Positions 1-12,410 of a DNA stretch of 64,000 nt are shown one piece after another. The notes under the pieces are model-generated. The model made no database searches. It was not told the DNA's origin and was given only the letters and a program-made list of their open reading frames with translations. The DNA comes from Glomus cerebriforme. Taxonomy: Eukaryota; Glomeromycota; Glomeromycetes; Glomerales; Glomeraceae. Position 1 is the stretch's first letter, and every line of letters begins with the position of its first letter. The stretch lies in NCBI GenBank assembly GCA_003550305.1, contig QKYT01000349.1:3647-67646 (forward strand). The letters are read 5' to 3'. The translations under genes were made by a program, and so were the position numbers.

Positions 1-1
1 A

Positions 2-437
2 AAAGGAGCGAAGGCTCTTTACTTGAATCATAATAATGAAATCATGAAGTACGATGAGAAAGAGCTTATTGAATTATTGGCGGATAAAAAAATCCACTCT
101 CCAGAAATGAGCGAGACGGACAAAGAGTCTCAAAACCGTATAATAAATGTATATAATCTCTCATGGAGATCGGACGAGGTTCTGCATCTGATATTTTATT
201 TTTTTTTATTTGTATATTTGATATTTACATTGTTATTATTTGTTTCAGTTAAAGAATCTTTTTCGAAAAGTTCTCGATCCGTATGCTCTAACATTATAAT
301 CAGCTCAATTAACAAGAAACCGAAATTACAATGATGAAACGCAACGTTACGATCTCCTCCATCTGTTAAATGTACCCGAGTGGTTTTATTTTCAACAAAA
401 AGGCCAAGAATTTGATACCGATATTGAAGAAAGCTAA
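2..437 (+). pseudogene. 3' end of an unrecognised gene, with an in-frame stop
   Basis: The frame is open from the left edge, so the 5' part lies outside the window. Exon 2-178 ends in a Trp-Arg-Ser-Asp-Glu run, a 70-bp intron (179-248, GTTCTG to TTTCAG) follows, and the frame continues from 249. A TAA at 297-299 interrupts it, yet the same frame then stays open with protein-like composition for 45 codons to a TAA at 435-437. I do not recognise the family. Either the protein ends at 296 and the rest is a decayed C-terminus, or this is a pseudogene or a sequence error. The acceptor is good, the donor is weak. Confidence 0.4.
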
Positions 438-2026
438 AGTTATCATCTTTCTATATTCATTGATTATATTATGCTTGACTATTAATTGCTGACAGCTAAG
501 AGTATTAACAATATAATATTCAATCACTTTACAGATTTGCTCATTCATTATAGCATTTATTTCTTTAATATTTGTTTATGCAGTGAATAGGCAAATCCAT
601 TTTGTTGTTAAGATTACACTTCTTTAAGTAATATGTAAGATTACTTTTTTTAGTTTTAGAATAAAGTTCCTTAAAATAAGATCAAATATTAATAACCATA
701 TATTCAGAAATTTTAAGATATTTCAAATAGAAGTTTACTTTTATTAGATTATACTGATATTGCCATTTTGTAATTTTTTTCAGATTTGATAGTTTAAATA
801 ACATATAATTAAATATCTATTTGAGTACTCCTAATTTTTTAGCTTTCTTTACAATGAATCTCTAGTCATATTATGAATTATTAAAGCCTATTTATATCTG
901 AAACTAAAGCTTTCTAATACAATATGAATGCTTTTAATAAATTAACTTAGAATTTGCATATAATTGTAATCTACTATAAGTTTGATGTAATTTCAATATC
1001 AACATGACAGATTTGTTTTAATAATTTAGGATCATCTTTCTAATGAATTGTCATACAAATCATAAATATGACATTTTCTTTATATTTTGCATTAAGCACC
1101 TCACCTGTTTTTCATAAGTTATATGTTTCAATATCCTATATGAAAATAAAAGTTTAATCTCATAAAAGTGCTAAGAAAAATAATGAATTATTATAATCAT
1201 CATCAAAAATTAAATTGTAATTGATTACAGATATTTGAAAGGAATAAACATTTACTGATAAATTTTCTTTATATTCATATAAGTAGTTATTTAGTATTGC
1301 CTAGCTTGAGAAAGGTAATTTTCTTTTATAAACTAGTTTATAATAATAATATATAGGATTTAGATCATCAAAAGCTATATAAATACCATCATCATGAACT
1401 GCCTTTAACATATTATACTGATTAAAATAGGTTCAAGTGCTAACATATATATATAATTTCTTTTCTGTATAGTATCCTTGAAGTAAAAAAGTGCTAATAA
1501 TCTTGATCTTAAACTTCAATACATTATTAAAAATATTATATAATATCCTTACTAATTTGGTTTTAAACATAGATAATGACATATTTTCAGGTACTATAAT
1601 ATCAAAGAAAGGTTTGATATCTGTAATATTCATAATTACCTTTTTCCAATTAATTAAAATACTGGTAATTTGCAAGATATAAATAAATATTTTATTAATA
1701 TATTTGGCTTTATTACTTAGCATAAAATATATGGATTATTTATCAGATAGGTTTTATTGAAGCAAAGAGATAATTCTATTATCAAATTTTGATATAAAAT
1801 CATTATGTGATAGAATATTAGCATCATCATAGCAAATAAGGGTTGGGTTAATCTCATGATTTTGATCAGAAATAGTTAGAGTATACATATTATTAGTAAG
1901 TAAAGATGTGATATTACAATATATTTTCAAAATGTTTAATTTATTTTTTTCAATAAATATAAAAAGAACTAGAATTTAATAAGCAAATTATAAGAGAAAG
2001 ACAATCAGATATGTATTCAGAAAATA

Positions 2027-2560
2027 AGTCTTCTGTATAATTATTATATAAAATATTGGCAGAAGACTTATCTTTGATAGTATATACTGTACTTAGGTAT
2101 ATATTTAGTAGGATAAGTTTTCTGCGTAAATATTATATAAATATTGGCGAAAGACTTATCTTTAATAGTAAGTACTTAGGTATATATCTAATAGGATAAG
2201 TTTTCTGCATAAATATTATATAAAATATTGGTAAAAGCCTACATCTTGATAGTATATTTTTGCAAAATTATTATATAAAAATTGGCAAAAACTTCATTCA
2301 GATACTATTTTTACTTTCATTGGCATAAACTGATTATACAATTTTGGATTATAAAATGAAAATATATATTATATCTTGATAGTATATATCTAAAGTCTTC
2401 TTTAGCGTAAACCTTATACCTTGATGGTATATATTCAGATATGCATCTAAAAATGAAGTTTTTTTCAAAATCTTTATATAAAATAATAGAAGAAGACTTC
2501 ACTTTTCTAAATATGTATTCGGGTATGATATGAAGTTTTCTTTAGAAATATTATCCTATT
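2027..2560. repeat. Degenerate tandem repeat, unit about 65-90 bp
   Basis: Clear copies begin near 2027, 2114, 2197 and 2263. Each starts with AAGT-TTCTG, followed by TATTATATAAA-TATTGGC, AAGACTTATCTTTGATAGTA and, in the first two, ACTTAGGTATATAT. The copies become progressively more diverged, with traces up to about 2560. No coding potential is seen. Unit lengths were counted by eye. Confidence 0.7.
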
Positions 2561-3430
2561 CTAGTTTAAACTATATTTTAACCTTAGAAGTGCTATAGAA
2601 GTATTACAAAAATATTATAAAATTATTGAGAAATTGTTATAAAACTGCTATGAAACTAATATAAAACTGATGAGAAATTGTTAAAATATTACTATAAAAC
2701 TGATTTGGAATTACTATGGAATCTAGCTAAAGCATAAAATTTTTAGCATAATAAATAATAAATATTATATGATTTTTTTTCTTAAAAGTTTAAAAGAAAA
2801 ATTTGGCTAGCACTATTCTATAATTTTGGCTAGATTTTAAAATATAAAAACTTAGCATCAAGCAGATATTAGAAATTAGTGAATAAATAAAAATGCTATG
2901 ATTTTTTGCCAGTTTCATGATAATTTTATATTAGTTCTTAGTCAGTATTCAAAATATTACCTTAATGCTGACATATCACTAAATTGAATCTTTCAAATCA
3001 TATATCTAAAGATTAATCAGAATTATAATATAGTATCAGCTAAAATTAATTACAAATTTATTGCATTATTTAATGCATTTTTTTTATACTAATTTAGTAC
3101 TTTAAAAGACAACCAAATAGATGTAAAAAGCTAGTACCTTTAACTAAGAACTAAACATTTAAATAGATAAAGAAAGTCAGCAGTTAACTTAGTATACTAT
3201 ATATAGTTTATTAATTAATATATACCAAGACACCATAATTTAATGATTAATATGTATCTAATTAAATTATAATATTCCATCATTTCAATATTAAAAAACA
3301 TATAAAGTAATAAAAATAATAATATATTATAATCTAAATGGAAACATATTAATTATTATACTATGATATTCTAGTACATATTAATTAATAGATTATAATG
3401 TACTAGGATATTATATTCTGAACCAAATAG

Positions 3431-3463
3431 AACATATTAATATATTTAATATATTAATATGTT
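3431..3463. repeat. Perfect 33-nt palindrome
   Basis: Sixteen bases (AACATATTAATATATT) are followed by one T and then their exact reverse complement. It could extrude as a hairpin. A second, imperfect inverted repeat around TAGTACAT / ATGTACTA lies just upstream at about 3365-3413. Palindromes are commoner in such AT-rich DNA, so function is not implied. Confidence 0.7.
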
Positions 3464-3711
3464 TTACTTTATTATTTTGAAGAATAATTTATAAATTTTT
3501 ATAATTTTATTCCTTTTAAAATATTAATAATTAAAATAAATAGTAATATTATTTAATTTACTTTATTTTTTAATTTTTTAATTAATGTAATTAGTAAATA
3601 GCAATATTAATTTATATATATATATATTTTATAATTTAAATTATCATATACTAAAGTTTTAAGTAATATTATTATATATACTTTTAAGTAATTAATCAAA
3701 ATTAGAAGTTT

Positions 3712-4108
3712 TTCTGAAGACTAGTACTAGCATCTGATCTCTTTAATTTTATTAATATTTTATGCTAGTTTGAAGATCCAAGAGTATTGAAGGGAGATTC
3801 AGGTAGACTGGATTTAGGAATTGCATTTGACAGAAAGATTCAGGAGGACTGTTTAAGGATTATCTTTGGTATCTGGTACTGGGATATAGGAAAATTCAGA
3901 GCATATCTTATCTAAGAAGATTTGGCAATGTAATCTCACTTTGAGGACCTATATAGCATAAGTACAACAAGTTGGACTTTTCTACTTTAGTAAGAGGGTT
4001 TATCTCTGCATAGCAATATTGTTAATGTATGTATGGGATGGTAAAATATCTTTAAGTATTCCTAATAAAACGTCTATTTAGTCAGCTTGTCTTCAAAAAA
4101 AAAAAAAA
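3712..4108 (+). mobile_element. 5'-truncated LINE-type retroposon with A-tail
   Basis: A 397-bp insertion ends in CAGCTTGTCTTC and a run of A, and is flanked by a 9-bp duplication TAGAAGTTT (3703-3711 and 4109-4117). Its body aligns by eye with the reverse complement of the element at 43745-45190: shared blocks include GAGGACCTATAT-GC-TAAGT, CAAGTTGG, TTTATCTCTGCATAG and the tail. A-tail, target-site duplication and 5' truncation are the hallmarks of target-primed reverse transcription. No intact open frame remains. Confidence 0.85.
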
Positions 4109-5521
4109 TAGAAGTTTGCTATTTTTGTTTAAATAGTGTATTTAAGTTTTTTTATATATACTTGAAGTTAATTGAACTAACAGACAAATTTTGGAACAAT
4201 TTATTATAATAATCTTAAAAAAATTAAAAATTTTAAAAGTTAATTTTTACTATACTATTAAAGGAATTAAAGGAATAATTGCTAATTATTAATTAAAGAC
4301 TATTTTTATTTAAAAATAAGTGATAAAAAAGATTTTATTATTTGCTTTTTATTTAATGCTTTCTTTTTATTGATATATTTTATTAAATATCAAATAATTA
4401 GCTAGAGAATTATAGAAAGTATATTTGATAATCTTTTATAAAAGATTTGATATATTAAATATAAATGATCAAATAGTATTATTAAAAGTAAAAGGTTTAA
4501 CTATTAAATAATTTTGAAAAGCAGTTTTATAATAAAATTTAATGCTCTTTTTTTTTTATTTTACTTGTCAAAACATTAATTATATTTAATAATATATTTT
4601 AAATAATAAAATTAAAAAAATTAAAATTAAAATTTTAAAAAATATAAAAATCCAGGAATTTCTTTTTGGTACCAGTATAGTAAGATAAACTAACAAAAAA
4701 ATCATGTAAAAATTTCCTTTTTTGATAATTTCAGACACAAATTTATTACTTATTTTAGTAACTGACTGACATTATCGTAATTCCCTAAAAAAATGCGAAA
4801 CCCAAAACCAAAGCTAAAATGGGTAACATCCAAATTGGGTTAGTTTGGGTCAAGTTTCGGATATAAGAATATATAAGATTTTTGGATATGGTACAGTAAG
4901 GCAGGTGGTCTGTACCACTGAGGATCGTAAGATCACTTTTTTTTTTTAAAAAAAAAAAAAAACCTCCAAGACAGGACAAAAGTTTCGACTTTTATTCATA
5001 TTCTAGCTGTGAAAAAAAAAACTAAATAAATACGTATGAATATAAAATTCTAAATTACGAAAATAAACCCGTAAAAAGAACCTGTTCCATCACCTCTTTA
5101 ATTCATTCAAAGAAATACATAATTATTTTACAAATAATCGTTGCTCAAATGAAAGTTATAAAAGTATTTAATACTTGTGAAAAAATTTTAGTTGGAATCT
5201 ATTATAGCAATTATTATAAAAAGAATTATTTTAATGTACTGTATATAAGTAAATAGATGCGATTCATATGATCATCGTATTTTACAAACTCGGATTTGTA
5301 GAACAGCCTAAAATATTAGAAAAAATATACGATATATTTGATTGAATACATTTAAAAAATAAAGGGTAAGTGTGTTTCCTAAATATCAAGTTTAATGTAA
5401 TTATTTATTATATGCAAAAAAAAAAAAGATTAAAATTAGTATCGATAAATTGATTTTATTGAACAAAGTTAAAATTCAACTTCCAAATAAACCCTGAACG
5501 GTTTACAGAAAATCCTTCAAA

Positions 5522-7567
5522 TTAACTTTGAGAAAAGTATAAGACAATCTTATTATTCATGACTTCTTTTGCTTCAAATCTAGCTACAAACCAATCCCCT
5601 TCATCCATAATACTAATTCTATCATTAACAGCATTCTTGAAATAAAAGTTACTTGGATTAACTTTTATATTATATCGTTGCTCAATAGTATTGATCAAAT
5701 CTTTGAGAGAAGTCTCGTAAGGAATTACCATCGCATAGCTTTGGATGAGAAATGCGAAAGTAATATATAATTGAGGCTTAAAGATCAATTTTATTAGAGT
5801 ATATGTATAAAGAAGTAAGAAATAAAAAGCAAATAATAAATTAAATTATATTTTACCTCAGTAATAAATGAAATATTCGAAATTTCATCCTCACTTCCAT
5901 GTCGTTTATCAACAAAAGCCTTTAATAAGCAAATATAATTTAGTAATTATTAATCTACTTTAATGATGAATTAAACAATTTACCTCATTTTGGTCAATTG
6001 GTTTGGGCACAGAAATATCTTCACTTTCAAATTTATTATACCCAAGATTCATTATTTCCTATTACAAACCCAAGTAAACGAATCTTTAGTTGCAAGAAGT
6101 TCTAGTCACAAATATGGTAATACATATTAATTCAATTTACGCTGTCATCCATATCAAGAAGACTATTATTCAATCCTCCATTAGCTATAGGTGTGATGCG
6201 TAAATTATTAACTTGCTTCTCAAGTTGTGTAATTACTTCCTCTCTAGGTTTAATAGTAGAAGGAGTCATCGGTAAATCCTTTATCAGACGTATATATATT
6301 TTTTAAAAAATTGTTATTGCTAACAATCAGAAAATACCATAATTTATATAGAATCGATTTTCTTACCATTATATTTTCGGTATCCGTTTTGTTGATCCAT
6401 TCAGCAATTGATTCGTTGCAAGACTGTACAGATTCAATGACAAATTCTCCCTTAGTTACATTAGACTATCCAAAAGAGAATAATGATTAAAGCACATATT
6501 TAGTTTTATTAAAATACGCAGTAATAATTAACCTCTTTGACAACATTTTGTGTGGTAACAACAAATTTAGAAAGATTATAATCTTTCTCAAAAAGGTTAC
6601 CACGATCATCTGTAATATTCGACTGTTCTTGATTTCTACGTTTACAAGTATGCTGTAGTTCCTGGTTGAAAGATTGTTTATGCTCATTAAAACATCGACT
6701 ATATCGACGAGTGATCTGATCATTATCTAAAGGTTCATTGTGTCGAAGCTTAATTGATTTTTCTTGAAGTTGATCAAGCTGAGGGATTCGTTTTTTTGAA
6801 ATTTCTTTTGGCTTTAATCAATTTTATGCATTAATTACTTTAGTTGAAAAAAAAGAAAAGAAAAGAGAAAGAGAAAGAAACAAAATTCCTTTACCTTATT
6901 GAATCTTAATCTTCTCATTTCATTAATTAGTTTTCGGTATCGTTCATCTTCAATGTAATCATATGGACTAAAAACAATTGTTTTGATTTCGTCAAAGAAT
7001 CCCCTCAAAGGATCAATTGCTATTTGAATTCGAGAATCAATTCCTCCGAGAGGGTATTCATAAAACTAACAAAATCAATTTTAGATTTTGTGTGATGTAT
7101 ATACTGCGCCACATCAATCATAAAACTACAATACTTACAAATTTTCTAAAATTTTCCTTCATTTCCAATTCAATATCACGTTTTTCATTAATCGCAAATC
7201 TACAAAGTTGTTCTAAGGGAATCGAAATTTCTTTTTTCTTCTCAATTAACACTATACAAATTTCATTAGTTACAATACGTAAAATTAAAGCCAACGGGGG
7301 TTTATTGAAGAAATGAGGATGTTTTTCTGGATAGAATTGTCCTGATGGTAAAATTTTTAGATGTGCACATTCGAAAATCACATAATCTAATAAATTCTTG
7401 ACCATTTTCAAATCTACATCGTTGTTGGTATTCATTATTTTCATTCTTGAGTAATGGGTTTTATGAAGAAAATCTAGCCTATAATAAAAGAAAGTGTATT
7501 ATTTTAATCTACTGATATATCAAAACGAATAAATTAATTAAATGATTACAATAGATTACCATAACAT
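5522..7567 (-). CDS. Unrecognised 475-aa protein with PB1-like C-terminus
   Basis: Nine exons on the minus strand: 7567-7560, 7478-7139, 7065-6895, 6811-6533, 6465-6367, 6278-6141, 6058-5984, 5919-5857, 5776-5522; the total (1,428 bp) is divisible by three. The first coding exon is only 8 bp (ATG TTA TG). The N-terminal third is compact and hydrophobic-rich and may form a folded domain I cannot name; the middle (about residues 170-380) is charged and probably disordered. The last about 80 residues, with a basic-hydrophobic start, an SLKDLINTIEQRY helix and a DEGDWFVARFEA end, look like a beta-grasp PB1 domain as in Bem1 or p67phox. The PB1 assignment is inference from pattern only. The upstream 8-bp exon is the least certain part; an alternative start lies at 7444. 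Confidence 0.65.
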
Positions 7568-8125
7568 TAATCATCGCCACAATGATTTGACCACCTGATG
7601 ATTACGTAATAACATGAACACTATTTCCTTTCATGACAATTATTTAAAATGAAAAAAAAATTAATATTTTCAAATCATTGAGATCACTTTATACGATATA
7701 CAGTATTCATTAATTTTATAAAAACGCTAGCGATATTATAACTTATTTTAATGTTCGTAACGAATGTTAAATTAATCGCGGAAATAATTTTTAATTAATC
7801 TAATTAAGAATTGCATTCTTCGCTTTTTTTTTCCTTCTCAATATTACTTAATCTTAGTTGGCACAAAATTTAATTGCAACTGGCAAATTTGAAAAGAGAT
7901 TTTAATCTGGCTTCTTGCTTCGTTAAGCTTCTAAGTCGATATATATATATATATGATAACTCATAAATAAACACGTCATTTAATAATTGTATAAAAGAAT
8001 AATTTGTCTTTTTTTTTTGAATTTAACAAGCAGATGGTAACATAGTTTTATTTGTCATTTTGGTGAAGAGGAAAAAGTTTGTTTGTGAATTTTCATTAAA
8101 GAAATGTGTAATAAAAAAGAAACCA
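7568..8125. other. Intergenic, upstream of the 475-aa gene
   Basis: 558 bp between the start of the PB1-like gene and the 3' end of the KEN-box gene. It contains a short AT dinucleotide run near 7942-7954 and homopolymer T tracts. No gene or RNA is seen; it should hold the promoter of the 475-aa gene and the 3' UTR of the small one. Confidence 0.5.
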
Positions 8126-8467
8126 TCATCTCAGTTTCAATAAGCTTTCCATTTTTGGTTTAGTTGCCGGTTTGATAGTTCGTGTCTTCCTTCTCTTTGT
8201 TGCTCGCGTAGGAGAGGTAATTTCAACCGCGACAGCTTCTGTGTCGATCATAATATAAGAATCTTCAGTGTTCATAAAAATTTCCGTCAACGGATCCCTG
8301 TAACGTCTTTGAACTACATAGTTCACCGACTTTGAGTTTGTTCTTCGGTTGAAATTATTATTACGGCGAGTTCCTGCAAAAGTTTTATTGACAGGGTCAA
8401 AGTTTTCCTTATTTTGAAAGAAAAGTCGCGAGTTAACACGTTCGTAGAAAAGTCCTTGTGAGTTCAT
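8126..8467 (-). CDS. Small basic protein with KEN box and D-box, candidate APC/C substrate
   Basis: A single-exon 113-aa frame on the minus strand, basic overall. Visible motifs are a KEN box at residues 20-22 (NKENFDP), a destruction-box-like RDPLTEI at 57-63 (RxxLxxI), a full CDK consensus SPTR at 85-88 and a basic KRRK cluster at 91-94 that could be a nuclear localisation signal. Together these are typical of proteins degraded by the anaphase-promoting complex in mitosis, such as securin- or sororin-like regulators, but I do not recognise the family. Upstream, AAAGCGCGTTTT at about 8547 resembles an MBF/E2F-type site. The frame is isolated and the composition is protein-like. Function is inference from short motifs. 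Confidence 0.6.
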   Translation of the reverse strand: MNSQGLFYERVNSRLFFQNKENFDPVNKTFAGTRRNNNFNRRTNSKSVNYVVQRRYRDPLTEIFMNTEDSYIMIDTEAVAVEITSPTRATKRRKTRTIKPATKPKMESLLKLR

Positions 8468-10714
8468 ATTTCGTGAAAAAAAGGAGTAGTGTATCGTTAA
8501 AAAAATGGAGAAAGGGGAAAAGTTTTAAAGAATTGGTTGCATCTAAAGCGCGTTTTTTCAACATTCATTATATAGAAAAATCGTGCTTACACAAAGATCA
8601 CATGATTGATTGACCGTACCACCTAGATATCATATAAGATCAATAAATCGTGTGAATGATTTATCTTTATTAAAAAAAAAAAAAAAGCTTTTTTTATAAC
8701 TCAGATAATAAATTTAATTTTTTTAGATGACATTAAGACTAGAGCAAAAGAATTGATAAATTGTATAAATTGATAATAAATAAATTCTTCTAACAGATTA
8801 GCCTTTTTTTTTTTTACTGACTTTTAAATTTATTTTTAACTTTTTTTATTTTATTTTTTTATATACTATTGGATAAAAAATTTTTTCATTACATAATTGT
8901 TAAATCATGATCTACTTATAAAAAAGTTATATGAAATTCAAACTCAACTTGTTTTATCTTTATATAGATAAGTATTTGAATTTTGAAGTTACATATTAAT
9001 GATATAATTTTGAGTAGTAATTTATAATTCTAAATAAGTACTATAAGTACTCCAATATTCAGTTTATACTTATAAATTTAATTAGTAAGTATTATTATAA
9101 TTTTTACTCTTATTTTTCTAAAAAGTAGGCTTAATTTTAATTAAAAGAAAGGCTGACTATTGAGTAAAATATATTTATTAAATGAGATATATAGCTTATA
9201 TAAATATTTTCTTTCAAAGGCATAAATTTATATAACATAGTTTTTGTACAGTGAATCAAAGTATATAGTCCCGGGGGGAAGACACTTTCTTTTTGTTATT
9301 ATCCTTTCTCTTTAGGAATTCTCTTTCTATGAACTATTTATTTTTACAAATCGAGTTTAAAATTAAAATCATATCAATTTTTTAACAACCAAAGACAATT
9401 TCACAAAAATATTACTTGTTAATATTTATGTATATTATGTATAATATGCACTTGTTATTTCATAAATATCTGAGAATAACTATCGAGAGGTTTTAGTTCA
9501 TTTGAATTCAGAATTTCCGATTGGATAACGTATAGACATTTTAATTTGAAATAATTATGGCGAATTTACTTGGCGATTGTTTAATTGAATTCAATAATGA
9601 CATAGTTCGTTCAAAAAAATCAATTTCTTTGTTTATTGGATTACTTAACGTGACGATTGAAAAAGATAACAAAAAGATAACAATATAGTCAAAATATTTA
9701 ATGCAGAAAGCTAAACTGAATTTGAATAAAAAATTTTTTTTCGGAGGTGTATATATATTAATATATAATCATCTAACGTTTGATCATCATGTTCATCCAT
9801 GATGATAAACTACTTACTTAAATTCACGAACCTAAAAATTTGGAAACTTTGTGTTTATAAGATGATCCCATTAATAAGCAAATTTAGCGAATTATAAAAG
9901 ATGTATGTAATCTTTTGCATTATGATTTATGATAATGACATTTTGGAGGGACAACAGGAGAACTTCATTTAATGGGAATAAACTTAAAAGTTCTTCCTCT
10001 AATATTAGGGATTATAGAAAAGAAGTTTGGCATTTTAAACCGAATGAACATTATATTTCTCTAGTTTATATTCGTGAAATTTCTACGGAGGATAGTCTGT
10101 ATACTGTATAGTTTAATTAGTGTATGTTGGTAATAAATAATTCACGTGAAATAAATAAGTTATTATCTTTCCCGCTCTTATGCATTTTTTTTTTCATTTG
10201 GTGTCACTGATCGAACAAATTGTCTTTGCTTGTCTTAAAAAACAAAGATCCGCCGAATTTTTAAGTTTATTCCTTTAATTGGTACTAATACTAACTTTAT
10301 TCATTTATTATTAATAGGGAGTTACCTTAAGACAGAATTTAATTGGTGGTTGCAACAACACATGATTTTACTAAACCAAATTTGTATCAAAAATGTCACA
10401 CAAACAAATCAATAAAATAACTAATCAAAAATATTCTTTTTCTTTGGCGTTACATGTATTTTATTAAAAAAACTTTAAACCTTACAAATAAATCTGTCAA
10501 ATCTCATGATATTAAGAATCAGTAATTTATGTGCTCCTTATAATTATTGATTTCCAAGAAATCTTTCTATTTTCTTTGAAAGTACTTTGCAAAGTAAGTA
10601 TCTTTTGTCCAAACACGCAATCACCTTCAATATTCTATTTCTACTCTTGTGATTACTTTTATTACGTTAGAAAATTCGACAGAAAGTTTTCTCGGGGAGT
10701 TTTTTTTTTTTTTT
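8468..10714. other. Intergenic, no convincing gene
   Basis: 2.2 kb of AT-rich DNA with many poly-A and poly-T runs. Two short frames (43 codons from 9557 and 60 codons from 9929) have no visible splice partners or recognised domains and are not annotated. A CCCGGGGGG patch occurs near 9271. No repeat family from elsewhere in the window was recognised here. Confidence 0.5.
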
Positions 10715-11512
10715 ATGGATATATACAACAGTAAAAATATGACAAAATCATCTCAATTTACGACATCATGTTATAAAAATATGCCACCTGTTTCTGTCAA
10801 TACTAAACAAGATAATAATGGAGTGACTTCACTTTCTTTTTTGCGGCATGGTGAATATGTGAAGCAAAAGCCGAACAAGCTTGTTCGTGCCGATTTATTT
10901 AAAGATCAAAAGAGAAAGACAGGACTTAACAGGTTTCTACTTGTTTTTTTTTTGTTCATTTTATTTTTAAATAATTTTCATTGACATTAAAAAATTTTCA
11001 ATTATTTTTAGCTCTGTTGTTATGACAAATGGTGTAAATAAGTTTTTTTTTAAGTCACAACTTGTAAATAAACAATGTACTTACTTTAACAAATATGGTA
11101 GGTCTTAAATTTTTAGTTTCTTTTTTTATCTTGTTTTATATTTCAAAAAAAAAAAAAAAAAAAAATAATTCATACAGGTCGTTGCAAGGACGGTAATTTA
11201 TGCTCTTATAAGCATAATCCAAGTTGTGTTGAGATTTGCAAAAAATGGCTCAAAGGAACCGAATGTTCTGGCAAAAAATGTTATCGTCAACATATTCTAT
11301 CGGCCCATGTAATTCCACATTGCAGTCATTTCGCAAAGGGCATGTGTCTTAAAGGTAGTGAATGTCGTTATACACACGTAAAAGTTAGCAAACGAGCTGA
11401 TTATTGTAAAGAATTTATGGAAGATGGCTTCTGTGATGCAGGTGAAAATTGTCGAAAAAAACATGAATGGGGTAAATATAAAGACCTAAAACCCCCAAAA
11501 ATAATATCATAA
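10715..11512 (+). CDS. CCCH zinc-finger protein, ZC3H3-like
   Basis: Three exons (10715-10932, 11012-11097, 11178-11512) give 212 aa. The C-terminal half carries four consecutive CCCH fingers: C-x8-C-x5-C-x3-H, C-x8-C-x4-C-x3-H, C-x7-C-x5-C-x3-H and C-x8-C-x5-C-x3-H, with linkers such as HVKVSKRADYC and a final CRKKHEWG. Finger spacing and linkers closely match the metazoan ZC3H3 family, which acts in nuclear mRNA 3'-end processing and poly(A) RNA export; that role is transferred from the family. Intron 2 splits finger 1. A second Met, nine codons in, is a possible alternative start. The start sits directly after a 16-nt T run. Confidence 0.85.
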
Positions 11513-11698
11513 CTATAAAACAGGACAGAGATTTCAATGATGAAACAATGAACCTAACAAACAACAAAACGATTTTGGAGAGAAGAAATGTCTGAGATAG
11601 ATTTCTTGGGAATTGTCATTTACCCCAGATATAGTGTTAATCACCACATTTTATTTTATTTTATTTTATTTTATTTATTTATTTTTTTTTTTTTTTTA

Positions 11699-11731
<33 letters not shown>

Positions 11732-12410
11732 TTGATTTTTGATTTTTTTTTTGATTTTTTGATTTGAATTGTAAGTGGACCATTTTTTTATTGTACATAA
11801 TTTTGTAAATAATGCATGATAAAAATAATATATAATTGCGGAAAAAAACAATAATAGTAATAATAAAATAATAATAATAAAATAAAATAAAATATAAATA
11901 ATATAAATAAAAAATAAAAATATATTAATTAAAAAAAAACTATCCCTAAAAGTATTCCTGAAAGGGAATCGTGTGAAAAGAGTAAATTTACTCCGATATT
12001 TCGGCATATAATTTGATTTTCTTGCAGCAAGATTGTTTTTTTTAAAAAAAGTAATTTTTAGGAAAAGGGTAACTTACTGAATAAAAACTAGTCCAAATTG
12101 TTCAAATTCGATTTACACATAAACAAAGTAGATCTGTTAGGTCCTGTTATATGTGTTATAATGTGTTATACATATCAAATTCAGGTATTCATCAATGAAT
12201 GGTTTTACTTAATATTTGTTTCACTGTAGCAAATATGGTATTTATTATTCAATCTTGATATATGCATGAAGGTTTTTATATAACGAACAAAAAAAAAAAA
12301 AGTTAAATATTACTTAATCGGTTCTTTTCACTCTTTTTTTTTTTTTTTTTTTTTTTTAGAACAAAAAAAAATATATATATATATTTATTTACTCCCTTTT
12401 TACATAAACA
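11513..12410. other. Intergenic with (TTTTA)n and homopolymer tracts
   Basis: Between the zinc-finger gene and the large coiled-coil gene. It has a TTTTA pentanucleotide run at about 11648-11675, long T runs at 11680-11727, A/T microsatellite-like DNA to about 11940, a T run near 12336-12358 and an AT run near 12371-12384, just upstream of the next start codon. The minus-strand frame here encodes only low-complexity Phe/Leu/Lys sequence and is not a gene. Confidence 0.55.

Larger units (their letters stand above)
438..5521. other. AT-rich intergenic desert
   Basis: About 5 kb without a supportable gene. The short open frames here have no start context, no splice partners and no protein-like composition. 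It holds a tandem repeat near 2.0-2.6 kb, a perfect palindrome at 3431-3463 and a retroposon insertion at 3712-4108 (listed separately). A more GC-rich patch at 4730-4980 faintly resembles the front of a tRNA but lacks a convincing B box. Confidence 0.6.

Noticed and set aside
4785..4979. Possible tRNA-derived SINE head or small gene
   Set aside because: A CTCAGTGGTACAG stretch on the minus strand recalls a D-arm, but no B box, cloverleaf or target duplication could be found.
9557..9688. 43-codon frame starting MANLLGDCLIEF, faintly F-box-like
   Set aside because: Too short, and the similarity is only to the general start of F-box proteins; no continuation could be spliced on.
9929..10111. 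60-codon plus-strand frame
   Set aside because: No recognisable domain, no splice partner, no neighbouring signal; too short to claim as a gene.
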